Of a stretch of 64,000 bases of DNA, positions 63,933 through 64,000 are shown one piece after another. The notes under the pieces were generated by a model. It had not been told where the DNA came from, ran no database searches, and was given only the letters and a program-made list of their open reading frames with translations. Source of the DNA: Hyphomicrobiales bacterium (lineage in GTDB: Bacteria > Pseudomonadota > Alphaproteobacteria > Rhizobiales > Beijerinckiaceae); assembly GCA_028290705.1 (NCBI GenBank), contig JAQGJH010000099.1, positions 38,448 to 102,447 on the forward strand, given 5' to 3'. Numbering within the stretch: position 1 is the stretch's first letter; each line of letters begins with the position of its first letter. The translations under genes and the position numbers were made by a program.

Positions 63933-64000
63933 GTCGGCTCTGCCCTTCTTCTTGTACATCGAGAGCATGCGTTCGGTGACGAGGAACCCGCCAAAAATAT
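63933..64000 (-). CDS. pntA: C-terminal end of the transhydrogenase alpha transmembrane subunit (partial), fused in frame
   Basis: The 22 codons upstream of the PntB methionine read IFGGFLVTERMLSMYKKKG then RAD, which is the usual C-terminus of the PntA transmembrane part (FGGFLVTxRML, Lys-rich end). No stop codon separates it from PntB, so the two parts appear to be one polypeptide, in the alpha-then-beta order of mitochondrial transhydrogenase. The upstream part lies outside the window. Confidence 0.7.

Overview
The window reads as a chromosomal segment of a GC-rich alphaproteobacterium, most likely of the order Hyphomicrobiales (Rhizobiales). The evidence is a CpdR cell-cycle response regulator, a HisN-type histidinol phosphatase beside a probable suhB/MmgR-type sRNA, NAD(P) transhydrogenase genes, tandem-HAMP chemoreceptors and YkuD-type L,D-transpeptidases. 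I cannot name a genus. I saw no rRNA genes, insertion sequences, prophage genes or CRISPR arrays. There is one tRNA gene (Val, anticodon GAC).

Bases 1-20 kb are mainly housekeeping and envelope genes. They start with glutamate synthase (gltB end, gltD), with a two-gene DUF4258/DUF2283 pair wedged between the subunits by stop/start overlaps. Next come two tandem L,D-transpeptidases, a DUF459 SGNH-like protein coupled to a lytic transglycosylase, an MBL-fold hydrolase, galE and galU (UDP-sugar supply), an atypical Nramp transporter with an outer-membrane barrel, a KpsF/KdsD isomerase (Kdo supply), a GST, an NfeD/SPFH membrane pair, hisN, N-formylglutamate amidohydrolase and cpdR.

Bases 20-59 kb are accessory in character. 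After tRNA-Val there are nine periplasmic solute-binding proteins of the Bug/TctC family (20994-22025, 23153-24127, 24147-25172, 26076-27131, 31210-32169, 38765-39811, 39855-40889, 43269-44339, 57487-58530). None has TctA or TctB membrane partners in the window. They sit among genes for organic-acid and aromatic metabolism: a class II aldolase, a 4,5-dihydroxyphthalate-decarboxylase-like protein, a LigI-like amidohydrolase, two bicupins, an amidase and a 2-keto-4-pentenoate-hydratase-like enzyme. Signalling genes are interleaved: two chemoreceptors, CheW, and a hybrid kinase with an EAL response regulator. The most striking unit is 38341-44339: a small cupin, Bug, Bug, bicupin, bicupin, Bug, all on the + strand and closed by a strong terminator. 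I consider it the best candidate for an undescribed uptake/sensing/catabolic system.

Bases 59-64 kb return to housekeeping genes: rpmJ (41 codons), a TPR protein, two alpha/beta hydrolases, and pntB at the right edge. The pntB reading frame continues without a stop into what looks like the C-terminus of the PntA transmembrane subunit, which suggests a fused gene. Start codons were chosen from Shine-Dalgarno spacing, signal peptides and overlaps. Family names are from motif recognition, not from database searches.
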